A DNA stretch of 64,000 nt, from positions 1-64,000 of the forward strand of contig CAZWZL010000002.1 in NCBI GenBank assembly GCA_964638515.1, in the 5' to 3' direction. The translations under genes were made by a program, and so were the position numbers. The stretch comes from CAYPGJ01 sp964638515 (GTDB lineage: Bacteria > Planctomycetota > Phycisphaerae > Phycisphaerales > UBA1924). Positions 38,936 to 47,641 of this stretch are shown here, piece by piece. The notes below the pieces were generated by a model. The model saw only the letters and a list, made by a program, of their open reading frames with translations. It had not been told where the DNA came from and made no database searches. The stretch's first letter is position 1. The number at the start of each line of letters is the position of its first letter.

Positions 38936-41002
38936 TCATGCAAACCGCGACGACAGCGACTCCGCCCCACGCGACGAGATCTCCGCCTCGATCGCCGGCA
39001 CGAAGTCCGCCAGCGGCATCGTGCCCAGGTCCTTGGGCAGCCCGCGCGCCCGAAGCGAGACCTGCGACGTCTCGGCGTCCCTCGGCCCCACGATCGCCAT
39101 CCAAGGCACCTTGGCGTCCGCCGCCACCTTCACCTTCGCCTGAATCCGATCATTCGACTCGTCCAGCGTCGCCCGAACCCCGACCTCGCGCAGGCGTGCG
39201 AGCACCAAACGCGCATAGTCCAGGCTCTTGTCCGAGATCGGCAGCACGCGAACCTGCTCCGGCGCAAGCCACGTCGGGAACGCGGCCGCGAAGTGCTCGA
39301 TCAGCACGCCCACAAACCGCTCCATCGACCCGAACGGCGCACGATGGATCATCACCGGACGGTGCTCCCGGTTGTCCGGGCCGATGTACGACAGCTTGAA
39401 TCGCTCCGGGAGGCTGTAGTCCACCTGCACCGTCCCCAACTGCCACTCGCGCCCGATGACGTCCTTCACCACGAAGTCGATCTTCGGCCCGTAGAACGCG
39501 GCCTCGCCCGGCTCTTCGCTGAACGCCACACCCAATGATTGCGCAGCGTCTCGGCACGCCTTCTCCGCCTTGTCCCAGTTCGCCGGGTCCCCCACGTACT
39601 TGGACGAGTCCGGATCGCGCAGGCCCACGCGCACCCGGTAGTCCTTCATCCCAAGCGTGGTGAAGATCAGCTTCACAATCGAAAGGCAGCCCTGCACCTC
39701 CGCGCCGACCTGGTCCTCCGTGCAGAACAGGTGCGCGTCGTCCTGCGTAAACCCGCGCACCCGCGTCATCCCGTTCAGCTCGCCCGACTGCTCCCACCGG
39801 TACACCGTGCCGAACTCCGCCAGCCGCAGCGGCAGATCGCGGTACGACCTCGGCTGCGACGCGTACAGCTTCATGTGGTGCGGGCAATTCATCGGGCGGA
39901 GCAGGTAGCCGTCGATCTCGCCGGACGTCATCCGGGCCGCGAGGTCGGCGCACGAGCAGCCTTCCTTGGCGAGCCCCGCGAGCGTTTCACGCTCGATGAG
40001 CGGTGGGTACTGCGACTCCGCGTAGTACGGGTAGTGCCCGGACGTGCGGTACAGCGCCAGCTTGCCGATGTTGGGCGTGTAGACCTGGTGGTACCCCTGC
40101 TTCTTCAGCTCCGAGGAAATGAAGTTCTGAAGCTCGGTGCGGATCACCGCCCCCGCCGGCGCCCACAGGATCAGCCCCTGCCCCACATCCTCATCGATGT
40201 GAAACAGATGGTGCTGCTTGGCCAGCACGCGGTGATCACGCTTTCTGGCCTCCTCGAGCTGGTGAAGGTGCGCTTCGAGCTCCTGCGGCGTGAAGAACGC
40301 CGTGCCGTACACGCGGATCAGCCGGTCCGAGTTCTCGTCCCCATGCCAGTACGACGACGCCAGCGACGTCACCTTGAACGCGCCGATGCGCCCCGTGCTC
40401 GGAACGTGCGGCCCGCGGCACAGATCCTCCCAGTGCTTCCCGGGCTCGCCCGTCGCGTACCACGACAACGTATCCGAGCCCGCCGCGATCGCGCGCTCGG
40501 CGTTGTCCAGCTTGTACTTCGAGCCCTCCCCCTTCAACTTCTTCAGACCTTCAGCCGTCGGCATCTCGTACCGCGTGAACGGCCGATCCTCCGCGATGAT
40601 CTTCGCCATCTCCGCCTCGATCGCGCCGAAGTCGTTCGACGAGAGGGGAGCCTCCGCGGGAACGTGCATGTCGTAGTAGAAGCCGTTGTCCAAGGGTGGC
40701 CCGTACACGAGCAGCACGCCGGGACGAACCCGCTGGATCGCCTCGGCCATCACGTGCGCCGTGGAGTGGCGGAGCAGGAACATCGCGTCGACGTTGGGGG
40801 TCTTGTCCCGGTTGGTCGGTGTGATGATCGAGAGCGCCGCGTCACCCGGAATCGTGGCCGACAGGTCGGATAGGACGCCGTTGATGCGCGCGCCGACCGC
40901 CGCTGCAGCCAGTTTGGGACCTATGTCCCTGGCCACCTCGAGAGCGGTCACGGGGCGGTCGTAGGAGCGTTCTGAGCCGTCAGGAAGCGTGATCCGTGGC
41001 AT
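38936..41002 (-). CDS. thrS: Threonyl-tRNA synthetase
   Basis: The protein has 688 residues. The order is a TGS domain (1-65), an editing domain with RHSTAHVMAEA (about 78-88) and the SxxH-like motif CRGPHVPSTGRI, then the class II catalytic core (about 275-570; zinc ligands in RPMNCPHHMKLY; motif 2 EFGTVYRWEQSGELNGMTRVRGFTQDDAHLFC; motif 3 HRAPFGSMERFVGVLIEH) and the anticodon-binding domain. It charges tRNA-Thr. A TAGAAT hexamer at 41049-41054 is a likely -10, giving a leader of about 40 nt; no T-box is seen. Confidence 0.97.
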   Translation of the reverse strand: MPRITLPDGSERSYDRPVTALEVARDIGPKLAAAAVGARINGVLSDLSATIPGDAALSIITPTNRDKTPNVDAMFLLRHSTAHVMAEAIQRVRPGVLLVYGPPLDNGFYYDMHVPAEAPLSSNDFGAIEAEMAKIIAEDRPFTRYEMPTAEGLKKLKGEGSKYKLDNAERAIAAGSDTLSWYATGEPGKHWEDLCRGPHVPSTGRIGAFKVTSLASSYWHGDENSDRLIRVYGTAFFTPQELEAHLHQLEEARKRDHRVLAKQHHLFHIDEDVGQGLILWAPAGAVIRTELQNFISSELKKQGYHQVYTPNIGKLALYRTSGHYPYYAESQYPPLIERETLAGLAKEGCSCADLAARMTSGEIDGYLLRPMNCPHHMKLYASQPRSYRDLPLRLAEFGTVYRWEQSGELNGMTRVRGFTQDDAHLFCTEDQVGAEVQGCLSIVKLIFTTLGMKDYRVRVGLRDPDSSKYVGDPANWDKAEKACRDAAQSLGVAFSEEPGEAAFYGPKIDFVVKDVIGREWQLGTVQVDYSLPERFKLSYIGPDNREHRPVMIHRAPFGSMERFVGVLIEHFAAAFPTWLAPEQVRVLPISDKSLDYARLVLARLREVGVRATLDESNDRIQAKVKVAADAKVPWMAIVGPRDAETSQVSLRARGLPKDLGTMPLADFVPAIEAEISSRGAESLSSRFA

Positions 41003-41048
41003 GAGGACTCGTGGTGAGGGTCAGGGGTTGGGGGGAATCGAAGCCCGG

Positions 41049-41054
41049 ATTCTA
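41049..41054 (-). promoter_or_regulatory. Candidate -10 (TAGAAT) of thrS
   Basis: TAGAAT lies 46 nt before the thrS ATG. It is close to the classical TATAAT and has no competing hexamer nearby. Confidence 0.45.
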
Positions 41055-41174
41055 CGGGTAGCGTGCGGGTGTTGACCTGCGGCAGGCAGGGGATGAGGAT
41101 ATGGGCATGACGCGGGCTCAGGGCGGCATGTTGTGGTCCCGAATCGCCGGAGGTCAACCGGTGGGGGGCGCCGC

Positions 41175-41672
41175 ATGATGTGCCCGTACTGCGGCGGCGC
41201 GGACGACCGCGTCATCGATTCCCGCGCCTCCGAGGGCGGGAGGGTCGTCCGGCGTCGGCGCGAGTGCGACGCCTGCGGCAAGCGGTTCACCACCTACGAG
41301 CGTGTCGAGGCAACCGCGCGATTGATGGTCGTGAAGCGCGACGGCACGCGCACGCCGTTCGAGCGGGAGAAGGTGCTCAAGGGGATCCAGGCCGCGTGCG
41401 GCAAGCGCGCGGTCGGAGAGGAAGCCATTCTCGCGCTGGTGGAGGGCGTCGAGGAAGAAGCGCATCAGGAATCAGATCGGGAGGTCACCTCGTCAGCGAT
41501 CGCCGAGAAGGTGATGCGCCGGCTGAAGGAGCTCGACGAGGTGACGTACGTTCGGTACGCGAGCGAGCATTATCAATTCCGGGACGCGGCAGAGATCATG
41601 AAGGAGCTGCAGGAACTCCGGGAGCGCGTGAAGGACGTCAAGGAGCAGCAGCCGCTCTTCGGGCAGATGTGA
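41175..41672 (+). CDS. nrdR: Transcriptional repressor NrdR
   Basis: The protein has 165 residues. NrdR represses ribonucleotide reductase genes. The N-terminal zinc ribbon is MMCPYC with a second pair CDACGKRFTTYE, and the ATP-cone domain follows (LMVVKRDGTRTPFEREKVLKGIQAAC...). ATG 41175 was chosen because family members start with M-x-C-P-[YF]-C. No nrd gene is in the window. Confidence 0.95.
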   Translation: MMCPYCGGADDRVIDSRASEGGRVVRRRRECDACGKRFTTYERVEATARLMVVKRDGTRTPFEREKVLKGIQAACGKRAVGEEAILALVEGVEEEAHQESDREVTSSAIAEKVMRRLKELDEVTYVRYASEHYQFRDAAEIMKELQELRERVKDVKEQQPLFGQM

Positions 41673-41676
41673 GCCG

Positions 41677-42429
41677 TCACGCCCCGCGCGAGAGCGCCCG
41701 GGCATGGTCACGGATCTCGCGCAGCAACGCCACGTGCGCCGGCGAGAAGCCCGTAATCGGTGTGCCTCGCGCGGGCGCCGAACGCTCATCCCCGAGCCCC
41801 GCGGACTTGGACGCTCGGACGCGCTCCGCGATGAGGTCGCGGATCTGCGGGGCGTTGGCCAGCCCTTCCAGGACGACCTGATTGGCCCCGACCGACCTGC
41901 CGTGCGGGCCGGCGGCGCCGGCGCCGGCCGTGTCGATCACGAGGTCGGCGATGCGGAAGTGGCGCTGCACGGGGCCCTGCCGGATCGAGATGTTCTGAAC
42001 GTTCTCGAACGTGGCGGTGCACTCACGGATGGTCCACACGCCGCGCCGCACGCGCACGGCTCGCGGCGTGAGCACGTACCACGTCGAATCGAATCGAACG
42101 TGCAGGGCGATGTAGACGATGACGTCCGGCACGACGGCCAGCACGAACGCGGGCGCCGCGAGGATGTACGCCAGCGTCGGACGTTCGAACAACACCACAA
42201 GCCAGATCACAAGAATGACCAGATCAACGGGGAGCAGCAGAAGCCAGAACCAGAACTTGAGATATCGCAGGAAGTCCGGGGAGGGGTGCGATTGCGTGCG
42301 GTCGGATTCCGTCGCGCCGCGGGGCAGCGGCAGGGAAGGCGGACGCTCGGGGACTCTCAGGCAGCGCACGAGAAAGCCCCAGAATCCCCTGTACGCCCAG
42401 GGAGCGATCGACGACGTGGCGGAGGTCAT
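41677..42429 (-). CDS. Bacterial PH-domain (bPH2) membrane protein, longer partner
   Basis: The protein has 250 residues. Two hydrophobic segments (about 55-75 and 80-110: KFWFWLLLLPVDLVILVIWLVVLF and LAYILAAPAFVLAVVPDVIVYIAL) are followed by a bPH2 domain, RFDSTWYVLTPRAVRVRRGVWTIRECTATFENVQNISIRQGP, as in YdbS/YdbT. A charged C-terminal helix PAHVALLREIRDHARAL closes it. The ATG overlaps the stop of the upstream partner (ATGA at 42426-42429), so the two are made together and probably form a complex. Confidence 0.8.
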   Translation of the reverse strand: MTSATSSIAPWAYRGFWGFLVRCLRVPERPPSLPLPRGATESDRTQSHPSPDFLRYLKFWFWLLLLPVDLVILVIWLVVLFERPTLAYILAAPAFVLAVVPDVIVYIALHVRFDSTWYVLTPRAVRVRRGVWTIRECTATFENVQNISIRQGPVQRHFRIADLVIDTAGAGAAGPHGRSVGANQVVLEGLANAPQIRDLIAERVRASKSAGLGDERSAPARGTPITGFSPAHVALLREIRDHARALSRGA

Positions 42430-42935
42430 GGGCTTGACGGCTCCTGGAGGTCGCGCAGGGCATCGCGGATGTCACGAAGGAGGGCGAGCGCATCCTCCGT
42501 GTCCCCGGAAGGTCCGGGGCTCAAGTCGTCATCGTCCTGGGCGCCGCGCATGCGGGCGTACAGGAAGTCCCGCAGCGCCTCGGCGTCGCGCACTCCTTCC
42601 AGCGCGATTTCCGCTCCGGCAGACCCAGAGGCGGTCATGATCTCGACGGTGGAGATGCCCAGCCAGCGCTGGAACAGCGACCGCTTGACATGGATGTCCT
42701 GGATGCGGCGGTACGCCAGGGTGGTCTCTTTCCTGAACAGCAGTCCCACGGCCAGCGACACCCCTTCGTCGTCGAGCTGGTATCGAAGCGTCTTGTAGCG
42801 GATGAAGAGCCCAAGAAAAACGAACGGAAATCCCAGAACCGTGCAGAGCGCGACGAGCAGATAGTTGGTGAGCAGCGCCTCATCCGGGCGTGTCAGCGAC
42901 TGTGGACGAAACTGGGCTGTGGATTCTGCGGTCAT
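42426..42935 (-). CDS. Bacterial PH-domain (bPH2) membrane protein, shorter partner
   Basis: The protein has 169 residues. One or two membrane segments (LLTNYLLVALCTVLGFPFVFLGLFI) precede a bPH2 domain (LRYQLDDEGVSLAVGLLFRKETTLAYRRIQDIHVKRSLFQRWLGISTVEI). It ends with a helix DALALLRDIRDALRDL like that of its partner, suggesting these tails pack together. The pair resembles the YdbS/YdbT arrangement, whose role is unclear. TATCAT at about 42964-42969 is a candidate -10 shared head to head with the divergent lipoprotein gene. Confidence 0.8.
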   Translation of the reverse strand: MTAESTAQFRPQSLTRPDEALLTNYLLVALCTVLGFPFVFLGLFIRYKTLRYQLDDEGVSLAVGLLFRKETTLAYRRIQDIHVKRSLFQRWLGISTVEIMTASGSAGAEIALEGVRDAEALRDFLYARMRGAQDDDDLSPGPSGDTEDALALLRDIRDALRDLQEPSSP

Positions 42936-42974
42936 GTTGGTTGCCGCCAGCTGAACGCACGGGATGATACCGGT

Positions 42975-43490
42975 GTGACGAGCAAGGGCGCATCGTGGCA
43001 GCTCGGCGTGACGGCTGTGATGGCCGGCATGGCGGCGATCGGATGCGCTCGGCGTCCGACGCCTCCCGCGGAAATCACGGCTCCGGCGGCGATCGGCGAG
43101 GAGTCCGAGGTCGGCCCGCGATTGAGCGAGGCGGCCGATTGGCCAGCGCCGGAGGGGAGCGCCCAAGCAGCGCAAGCCTTGCCATCCGAAGATGGAATCT
43201 CGCCGTCCGGGGTGTGGCGGGCGGATGGTCGGCCCGCGTGGTGGTTCGAGGGCGCGGTGTTGGAAGATGGGCGTGTTGTGGTGGCGGCGGAATCCATGGC
43301 GCGGGACGTCGTGTCCGCCCGAAGGCAGGCCGTGGAGCAGGGCCGTGCGGCGCTGCGGCGCGCGTCGGGCACGGGCGACGACGAGCGGGTGGAAGCCACG
43401 CTGGTGAAACGGCTGCAGGGAGACGGCCCCGGTCGAGATCGGTTCGTCGGTTATGTGCGGATGTCGTGGAGACCGAGCGGGGGCGAGTGA
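42975..43490 (+). CDS. Predicted lipoprotein with LPP20/LptE-like C-terminal half
   Basis: The protein has 171 residues from GTG 42975. The signal peptide ends in the lipobox MAAIGC. A disordered linker follows, then a small domain SGVWRADGRPAWWFEGAVLEDGRVVVAAESMARDVVSARRQAVEQGRAALRRA, reminiscent of LPP20-type lipoproteins in which short strands are followed by a long helix. GATGAT ends 6 nt before the GTG, so expression is probably leaderless. The function is unknown. Confidence 0.65.
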   Translation: MTSKGASWQLGVTAVMAGMAAIGCARRPTPPAEITAPAAIGEESEVGPRLSEAADWPAPEGSAQAAQALPSEDGISPSGVWRADGRPAWWFEGAVLEDGRVVVAAESMARDVVSARRQAVEQGRAALRRASGTGDDERVEATLVKRLQGDGPGRDRFVGYVRMSWRPSGGE

Positions 43491-43493
43491 GGC

Positions 43494-44510
43494 TCAGCCG
43501 CGCAGCTCGCGTTCCCATGCCTCGAACGCAAACCGGAAGACGTCGGGCCGGAACCGCTTCCATTCCGAGAGTGCGGGGGGCAGGTTGTAGGCGCGCCACG
43601 CATCGCCGGCCGGCACGCCACGCGCGACCGCGTCTCGCGCGGCGCGCTCGACATCCTCGAGCAGTTCAAGATACGGACGCAGTCCTTCGGCGTTCGAGAC
43701 GGCCCCGTGGCCCGGGACGTACACCAAGTCCGGGTCGGTGAGGAACTGCTTGCACGTGGAGGCGAGGGCCGACGGGATCGCGTCCCCGTAATACGGAAAC
43801 AGGCCGTTGAACACGAGGTCGCCGCACCAGGCGATGCGGGGCGAATCGATGGTGACCGTCAGGTCCGACGGCGTGTGTCCGCTTCGTGGTGTGAGCGTGG
43901 CGGAGCGGCCGCCGAGGTCGATGGTCACCGGGTCGTTCGGGTCCACCAGAACCGTGTCCGGCACGAGCACTCGCCGCAGAGTGGTGAGTGGAGACTCGGG
44001 CTTCGCCCCGGCGTCAAACTTGGGGTCAACCACATAGCGATCGATGAGCAGGTGGCGCGTGGCGTTGGTGGCGATGATGACGGGGTTGGCGTCCGCGGAG
44101 AGGTGTCCGGGCAGTCCGGCGGAGTGATCCGCGTGGTAATGCGTGAGCACCACGTGCGTCGGGAAGCGGCCGGTGAGTTCCTTGGCGGCTCGGGAGAGCC
44201 AGGCCGCGCCGGCCACGGAGTTCTGGCCCTCGATCACGAGCGTCGCGTTCTTGCCGGCGATGATGCCCGCGTTGGAGACCACTTCCATGCCGCCTTCGGG
44301 GGTGGCGATGACGGCGTAGACGCCCTCGGCGATGCGGTCGATCCGCGCGAAGGGCTGCACGTTCACGGTGTGCGTCGCGGGCAGCGGCGCCCCGAACGCG
44401 CGTCGGGTGACCGAGCCACCCGCGGCGAGCATCAGCGCGACCCACGAGCCGCACGTGAGCGTTGAACTCAGAAACTCACGGCGCGAACTGGTGCAGGAAC
44501 ACGGGCTCAT
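43494..44510 (-). CDS. Tat-exported metallo-beta-lactamase-fold hydrolase
   Basis: The protein has 338 residues. The N-terminus has a twin-arginine signal (SSRREFLSST) followed by a hydrophobic stretch to about residue 40. The MBL fold is marked by VVLTHYHADHSAG, SGHTPSDL, WCGDLVFNG and VPGHGAVS, which supply the two-metal ligands. Export in folded form fits a metalloenzyme. The substrate is unknown; it resembles quinoprotein-relay and SoxH-type MBL proteins more than antibiotic-resistance enzymes. TACACT ends 10 nt before the ATG. Confidence 0.85.
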   Translation of the reverse strand: MSPCSCTSSRREFLSSTLTCGSWVALMLAAGGSVTRRAFGAPLPATHTVNVQPFARIDRIAEGVYAVIATPEGGMEVVSNAGIIAGKNATLVIEGQNSVAGAAWLSRAAKELTGRFPTHVVLTHYHADHSAGLPGHLSADANPVIIATNATRHLLIDRYVVDPKFDAGAKPESPLTTLRRVLVPDTVLVDPNDPVTIDLGGRSATLTPRSGHTPSDLTVTIDSPRIAWCGDLVFNGLFPYYGDAIPSALASTCKQFLTDPDLVYVPGHGAVSNAEGLRPYLELLEDVERAARDAVARGVPAGDAWRAYNLPPALSEWKRFRPDVFRFAFEAWERELRG

Positions 44511-44520
44511 GGGAGGGACC

Positions 44521-44526
44521 AGTGTA
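44521..44526 (-). promoter_or_regulatory. Candidate -10 (TACACT) of the Tat/MBL gene
   Basis: TACACT lies 10 nt before the ATG at 44510, giving a leader of at most a few nucleotides. Confidence 0.4.
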
Positions 44527-44545
44527 CCGGGCAGCGAGCCGGGAC

Positions 44546-45304
44546 TTAGCGCCGGCCGGTGTTGACCACGCCCTCACGGACGTTTTCCTCGAGGAAGAGG
44601 ATGGCTCCGCACGCTGTGCACGCCGTCATCTCGCCCCGGCTGATGAGCGCGTTGAGTTTCTCGAGGGGAAGCAGCCTCTGGCAGGAGCCGCAGGCATACT
44701 CCCGGTTGCGGCGATCATGCTCCTCGAGGGGCGCCATGATGTCGTCCGGGGCCACCTTGATACGGGCCTCGTAGAACGTGAGCGCGTGCCCGGGCACATC
44801 CGCCGCGACCGTCTCACGCTCCTTGCGCAGCTCCTCGAGTCGATCCTTCACGCCTGCGGCCTGCGAATCCCGGTCGGTGAGCGCCACTTTGCGGACCTGC
44901 TCCCGCTCGCCCACCTGGGCGTCGAGCGCGGCCACCTGCGCGCGGAGGTCGTCCAGCTTCGTGAGCGAGCCCAGGGCCCGGGTGTCGATCTCCGACTTGT
45001 CGGCTTTGAGCGTGTTGATCTCGGAAAGGAACGCGGCGTACTGCTTGTTCGACGTGGCCGCGTTCATCTGATCGCGCAGCTTCTTGATCTTTTCCTCGAT
45101 CGCGTTCGCTTCGGTCTCGTCGTTGTGGAACGTGGCCTCGACCTGACGCAGCTGCGCGCGGAGCGTTTCCCGCTGCGCGCTGAGCGCGGCGAGGAGAGTG
45201 TCCTGCTGGCCAAGGTATCGCTCGGCGGTCCGCAGGCGCTCGGTCAGGCCTCGGATTTGCACTTCAACGCGATGGAGTCGGACCAGTTTCCCTGTGACGC
45301 TCAT
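44546..45304 (-). CDS. Coiled-coil protein with C-terminal C4 zinc ribbon (CdsZ/CT398 type)
   Basis: The protein has 252 residues. Residues 1-185 are two long antiparallel helices (heptad-rich, from VEVQIRGLTERL to VKDRLEELRKERETV). The C-terminal zinc ribbon has two CxxC pairs, YACGSCQRLLP and TACTACGAILF. This is the DUF164/zf-RING_7 family seen in Chlamydiae and Planctomycetota. GGAGG lies 5 nt before the ATG, and a TACACT at 45334-45339 is a likely -10. The longer open frame extending leftward of this start is a chance frame across cdsA. Confidence 0.85.
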   Translation of the reverse strand: MSVTGKLVRLHRVEVQIRGLTERLRTAERYLGQQDTLLAALSAQRETLRAQLRQVEATFHNDETEANAIEEKIKKLRDQMNAATSNKQYAAFLSEINTLKADKSEIDTRALGSLTKLDDLRAQVAALDAQVGEREQVRKVALTDRDSQAAGVKDRLEELRKERETVAADVPGHALTFYEARIKVAPDDIMAPLEEHDRRNREYACGSCQRLLPLEKLNALISRGEMTACTACGAILFLEENVREGVVNTGRR

Positions 45305-45351
45305 CGATCCTCCGCCGAGGTGGGCGATGGGGCAGTGTAGCAGAGCCTCGG

Positions 45352-46263
45352 CTAGGAGGCGCGGAACAGCACGAGCAGCCAGAACGCGGCCGGCGCCGCC
45401 AGCAACGGGGAGTCGATCACGTCGAGAAGACCCCCGAAGCCCGGCAGCGCGCCGGACGAGTCCTTGATCCCGGCGTCCCGCTTGAACAGGGATTCGATCA
45501 AGTCCCCGGCCTGCCCCACCAGGGCGAGCGTGGCGCCGAGCACGGCTCCCTGCCACAGCGCGAAGGGGGGGTCGTTCGGGTTCAGGTGGGAATACGCGGC
45601 CGCGAGCATTCCCAACCCCGTAGCGAGCGCGACCCCCCCGGCCAATCCCTCCCAGGTCTTCCCGGGGGACAGCCACGGGATCATCTTCCGCCGGCCGAGC
45701 GAGATGCCGGTGAAGAACGCCCCGATGTCGCACGACTTGGTGATGAGCAGCAGCCCGAGGACCATCCATTCGGAGTGATTCCTCCGAATGGCGAGGATGA
45801 AGCCAAAGAGCAGGCCCAGATAGACGAACGCCAGCAGCGTGCCGCCGGCCGCCGCGACCACACCCTCGACGGTCTTGCCGCGGGAGTAGAACGCGAGCGA
45901 CACGAGCAGCACGAGCACGCCCACGGAGGAAACGAGCGCCACGGCCAGTGTCGCGTCGAGCGATTCGGGAACGGTGCAGGAGACGAGGATGCCCGCGACG
46001 GAGGCCAGCCATGTGATGCGCTTCGAAGCCGCGACGCCGTTCTGCCTGAGAATCCGCACCAGCTCGTAGGAAGCCAGCGGAGAGAGGGCGAGCGCCGCGG
46101 CGACGATGATGAGCCCGGGAGGCAGCGTGGTTCGTCCGCCGAAGAGTTCGGAAAGGGCGCCGGAGATGTGCGTGCGATCCAGCGCGCCGTCGAGCCACAG
46201 GAGCGCGACGAGCGCGAGAATCAGGATGGGTCCGAGCGTCAGTCGTCGGGCGAGCGGCGTCAC
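45352..46263 (-). CDS. cdsA: Phosphatidate cytidylyltransferase
   Basis: The protein has 303 residues from GTG 46263. About eight membrane helices are predicted. The CDP-alcohol signature is at the C-terminus: KRDAGIKDSSGALPGFGGLLDVIDSPLLAAP, with SPGKTWEGLAGG upstream, both diagnostic of CdsA. It makes CDP-diacylglycerol for phospholipid synthesis in the cytoplasmic membrane. It follows uppS by 38 bp, the arrangement found in many bacteria. Confidence 0.93.
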   Translation of the reverse strand: MTPLARRLTLGPILILALVALLWLDGALDRTHISGALSELFGGRTTLPPGLIIVAAALALSPLASYELVRILRQNGVAASKRITWLASVAGILVSCTVPESLDATLAVALVSSVGVLVLLVSLAFYSRGKTVEGVVAAAGGTLLAFVYLGLLFGFILAIRRNHSEWMVLGLLLITKSCDIGAFFTGISLGRRKMIPWLSPGKTWEGLAGGVALATGLGMLAAAYSHLNPNDPPFALWQGAVLGATLALVGQAGDLIESLFKRDAGIKDSSGALPGFGGLLDVIDSPLLAAPAAFWLLVLFRAS

Positions 46264-46301
46264 GTCGAGCGGCAAGGTAGCGGGGCGCAGCGCGGAGCGT
46301 G

Positions 46302-47135
46302 TCAGAGCCCGCCGAAACGCCGCTGTCGGCCCGCGTAGTCTCGGATGGCCACGAGAATGTCCTCCTGCCCGAACTCCGGCCAGAGCTTCGGCGTGACGTG
46401 CAGTTCCGCGTACGAGAGCTGCCAGAGCAGGTAATTGGAGAGGCGCATCTCGCCCGCGGTGCGGATCAGCAGGTCTGGGTCCGGCAGGCCCGCCGTGTGG
46501 AGCCGAGCGGCGAACAGGTCCTCGGTGATGTTCTCCGGGTCGAGGTCTCCCCGAGCCGCTTCTCTGGCCAGCTGCTTCGCGGCGTGCACGATCTCGTCGC
46601 GCGAGCCGTAGTTGATGGCCAGGCAGAGCGTTGGCCCCGTGCAGCCGGAGGTGGCCTCGAGCGTCTCGTGGAGCTCCCGCAGGGCTTCGTCGGGCAGACC
46701 GTCCGTGCGCCCGATCTGACGGAAGCGGATGTTGTTTCGAACGAGGGCGTCCCGCTCGAGCCGCATGTTGTGGATGTACAGGGCCATCAGCGCCGCGATC
46801 TCGTCGGGTGGGCGCTTCCAGTTTTCCGAGGAGAAGGAGAACAGTGTGAGCGCTTCGACGCCGAGATCGGAGCAGGCGGAGAGCGCGCGTCGAACGGCCT
46901 CCGCGCCCGCCTTGTGGCCCAGGGGTCGGGGCAGCCCGCGCTGCTGAGCCCATCGTCCGTTGCCGTCCATGATGATCGCGATGTGTCGGGGGAGGCGCGC
47001 CGGGGGCACGTCGGGGAGCACCGCGCGAGGCTTGGCCTCGGGGTTGATGCGCGCGATGCGCGCGAGCGCCTCGCGATCTTCGTGTGAGAGCTCGGCGTCG
47101 TTTACGACCGGCATGGTGGAGGGCGCGTCGGGCAT
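46302..47135 (-). CDS. uppS: Undecaprenyl (polyprenyl) diphosphate synthase
   Basis: The protein has 277 residues. It elongates farnesyl diphosphate to the lipid carrier for cell-wall and surface glycans. cis-prenyltransferase motifs are intact: IAIIMDGNGRWAQQRG, GHKAGAEAVRRAL, LFSFSSENWKRP and the C-terminal DLLIRTAGEMRLSNYLLWQLSYAE. The usual R-S-G-x-R-I-S motif reads RTAGEMRLS here. An N-terminal extension of about 50 residues is unusual. TACAAC lies 9 nt before the ATG. Confidence 0.95.
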   Translation of the reverse strand: MPDAPSTMPVVNDAELSHEDREALARIARINPEAKPRAVLPDVPPARLPRHIAIIMDGNGRWAQQRGLPRPLGHKAGAEAVRRALSACSDLGVEALTLFSFSSENWKRPPDEIAALMALYIHNMRLERDALVRNNIRFRQIGRTDGLPDEALRELHETLEATSGCTGPTLCLAINYGSRDEIVHAAKQLAREAARGDLDPENITEDLFAARLHTAGLPDPDLLIRTAGEMRLSNYLLWQLSYAELHVTPKLWPEFGQEDILVAIRDYAGRQRRFGGL

Positions 47136-47191
47136 GTGCGGGCGGTTGTACGGGAAACGGCGGGGGCGGGTTCGCGTGGCGCGCTGCGGGC

Positions 47192-47225
47192 GAAAAAAAG
47201 CCCGCGACACGTGGGCGTCGCGGGC
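47192..47225 (-). terminator. Rho-independent terminator of the HU gene
   Basis: A 9-bp perfect stem, GCCCGCGAC with GTCGCGGGC (47200-47225), is followed on the minus strand by seven T residues. It lies 48 bp after the HU stop. Confidence 0.9.
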
Positions 47226-47272
47226 AAACAGCGTAACGATTTGTCGCCGGGCGGCAGCCCGACGTGTGGTCG

Positions 47273-47641
47273 TCAGACCATGCTCTTCAGGGCCTTCAAG
47301 GGCCGGATCTTGACGACGTTGCGGGCCGGCTTGGCCTTGAACATCGTCTTCTCGCCCGTGAAGGGATTGATGCCGGGGCGCGCCTTCGTGGCGGGCATGC
47401 GCTTGACCGTCACCTTCATCATGCCCGCGACGTTCACGACGCCCGGGCCCTTCGACGAGAGATCCTTCTCGAGGATGGCGCCGACCACGTCGAACACGCG
47501 CGCCACTTCGGTGCGCTTCAGACCGACGTTGTCAGCAATGGTGCGATAAAAGTCTCCCTTCGTGCGCGGCTTGGAAGAGGCGGCAACTTTGGGGGCGGGC
47601 GCGGCCGCTTTCTTGGCGGCAGTTTTCTTCTTCTTGGCCAT
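47273..47641 (-). CDS. HU/IHF-family DNA-binding protein with basic N-terminal tail
   Basis: The protein has 122 residues, longer than the usual 90. The tail (1-28, MAKKKKTAAKKAAAPAPKV) is lysine/alanine-rich, like the tails of histone H1-like bacterial proteins. The HU body is clear: TKGDFYRTIADNVGLKRTEVARVFDVVGAIL, then the arm KARPGINPFTGEKTMFKAKPARNVVKIRPLKALK. It should bend and compact DNA. It has its own strong terminator. The promoter probably lies in the 47650-47800 region, near an inverted repeat. Confidence 0.92.
   Translation of the reverse strand: MAKKKKTAAKKAAAPAPKVAASSKPRTKGDFYRTIADNVGLKRTEVARVFDVVGAILEKDLSSKGPGVVNVAGMMKVTVKRMPATKARPGINPFTGEKTMFKAKPARNVVKIRPLKALKSMV

Noticed and set aside
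45305..46198. Long extension of the zinc-ribbon protein towards higher coordinates
   Set aside because: The extension is an out-of-frame reading of cdsA. The coiled-coil protein has its own ATG at 45304 with a good ribosome binding site.
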